Source of the DNA: Lachnospiraceae bacterium | Lineage (GTDB): Bacteria > Bacillota > Clostridia > Lachnospirales > Lachnospiraceae | Direction: 5' to 3' | NCBI GenBank assembly: GCA_014239155.1 | Contig: JAAZZQ010000008.1 | Span: forward strand, 1-64,000 | Length of the DNA: 64,000 bases | Shown: piece after piece, positions 63,352 to 64,000 of the stretch | How positions within the stretch are numbered: the first letter of the stretch is position 1 | How the letters are laid out: the number at the start of each line of letters is the position of its first letter | The notes under the pieces: model-generated | What the model was told of the DNA's origin: nothing | Seen by the model: only the letters and a program-made list of their open reading frames with translations | Databases searched by the model: none | Program-made: the position numbers and the translations under genes

Positions 63352-63933
63352 TTATGCAACTTCAATTCCATAATGTCCACACAGCGCTGCAAGTCCGCCC
63401 TGGAAGCCGCTTCCAATTGCGTTGAATTTCCACTCGCCATTATGTCTGTAAAGCTCTCCAACAACAACTGCGGTCTCAATTGAGAAATCCTCACCCAAAT
63501 CATAGCGGATTAGTTCTGTGTTCGTCACCTCGTCAACAATGCGGATAAACGCATTGGAAACTTGACCAAAATTCTGCCTTCTGACATCTGCATCATAAAT
63601 TGTGACAGTAAATGCCACTTTCTCCACATTGGAGGGAATCTTATCAAGGTCAATCTCAATCTGTTCGTCGTCTCCCTCACCCTCTCCTGTCAGATTATCA
63701 CCCATGTGCTTTACAGCCTCACTTGGATGCGTCAAATTGCCATAAAATACAAACTCTTTCTCCGTCGGACATTTCCCGTTTGCGCCCACCATAAAAGCAG
63801 CCGCATCCAAGTCAAAATCCGCACCAGAATCAAACGCGTTAACGTCCCATCCAAGTCCCACCATTATTTTCTTAAGACCTGGATTTCCTTTTGTAAGATC
63901 AACTTTCTGTCCTTTTGATAAATTGATTGGCAT
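63352..63933 (-). CDS. terD: TerD-family calcium-binding stress protein
   Basis: 193 residues, [20 protein letters not shown] at the start, with intact calcium loop [20 protein letters not shown] and [20 protein letters not shown]. It is highly similar to the downstream copy along its whole length. GGAGG precedes the ATG. It lies 46 bases before the next TerD gene. The window ends 67 bases upstream, so further Ter genes may precede it. Confidence 0.95.
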   Translation of the reverse strand: MPINLSKGQKVDLTKGNPGLKKIMVGLGWDVNAFDSGADFDLDAAAFMVGANGKCPTEKEFVFYGNLTHPSEAVKHMGDNLTGEGEGDDEQIEIDLDKIPSNVEKVAFTVTIYDADVRRQNFGQVSNAFIRIVDEVTNTELIRYDLGEDFSIETAVVVGELYRHNGEWKFNAIGSGFQGGLAALCGHYGIEVA

Positions 63934-64000
63934 ATGTTTTTTCCTCCTTCATATGAAAAATTTATCAGTACCTTTTATTGGGAACATGGTACATCTCGTT

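Overview
The window looks like a chromosomal segment of a low-to-moderate GC Gram-positive anaerobe of the class Clostridia, most likely a Lachnospiraceae. The reasons are the S10-spc-alpha ribosomal cluster with a Firmicutes-type gene order (adk-map-KOW protein-infA-rpmJ between secY and rpsM), the zinc-ribbon form of S14, strong AAGGAGG ribosome binding sites, an ECF vitamin transporter module and BspA-type surface repeats. No tRNA, rRNA or CRISPR array was seen.

Layout. 1-1.5 kb: an IS4-family transposase. 1.5-24.6 kb (all minus strand): the ribosomal superoperon, starting at a TTGCAA-17-TATACT promoter near 24.57 kb and running rpsJ to rplQ to a terminator near 7.32 kb. It is followed by a J-domain gene, ecfA1-ecfA2-ecfT, truA and, from its own consensus promoter, rplM-rpsI. 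24.8-31.7 kb: a SAM methyltransferase, a chemotaxis receptor, a small membrane protein, and a DUF2975-XRE-DUF4173-DUF2752 membrane operon. 32-40.2 kb: one 2.7-thousand-residue secreted BspA-type protein with a divergent XRE regulator. 40.6-43.8 kb: an HscC-type Hsp70 and its membrane-anchored J-like partner. 44-51 kb: a remnant of an Rpn-type gene, then a six-gene NAD(H) salvage operon (nicotinamidase, PRPP-synthase-like protein, nicotinamide phosphoribosyltransferase, a small unknown protein, NAD synthetase, Nudix/winged-helix protein). 51-56 kb: TetR plus DUF4180, glutamate dehydrogenase, and a Na/Pi cotransporter. 56-64 kb: a Ter-type stress cluster with four TerD proteins, AIM24, a HAD phosphatase and a Ca2+-type P-ATPase, running off the window end.

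How it fits together. The ribosomal block is ordinary and used to calibrate reading frames and start sites. The accessory half holds three functional groups: NAD salvage, Hsp70/J-like membrane quality control, and the Ter/Ca2+ stress module. The most interesting non-coding signals are two families of dispersed intergenic repeats whose stems change in a compensatory way between copies, a mutually exclusive (pseudoknot-like) RNA fold in front of the J-domain/ECF operon that hides the ribosome binding site, a row of hairpins between rpmJ and rpsM, and a structured leader with competing start codons in front of the NAD salvage operon.
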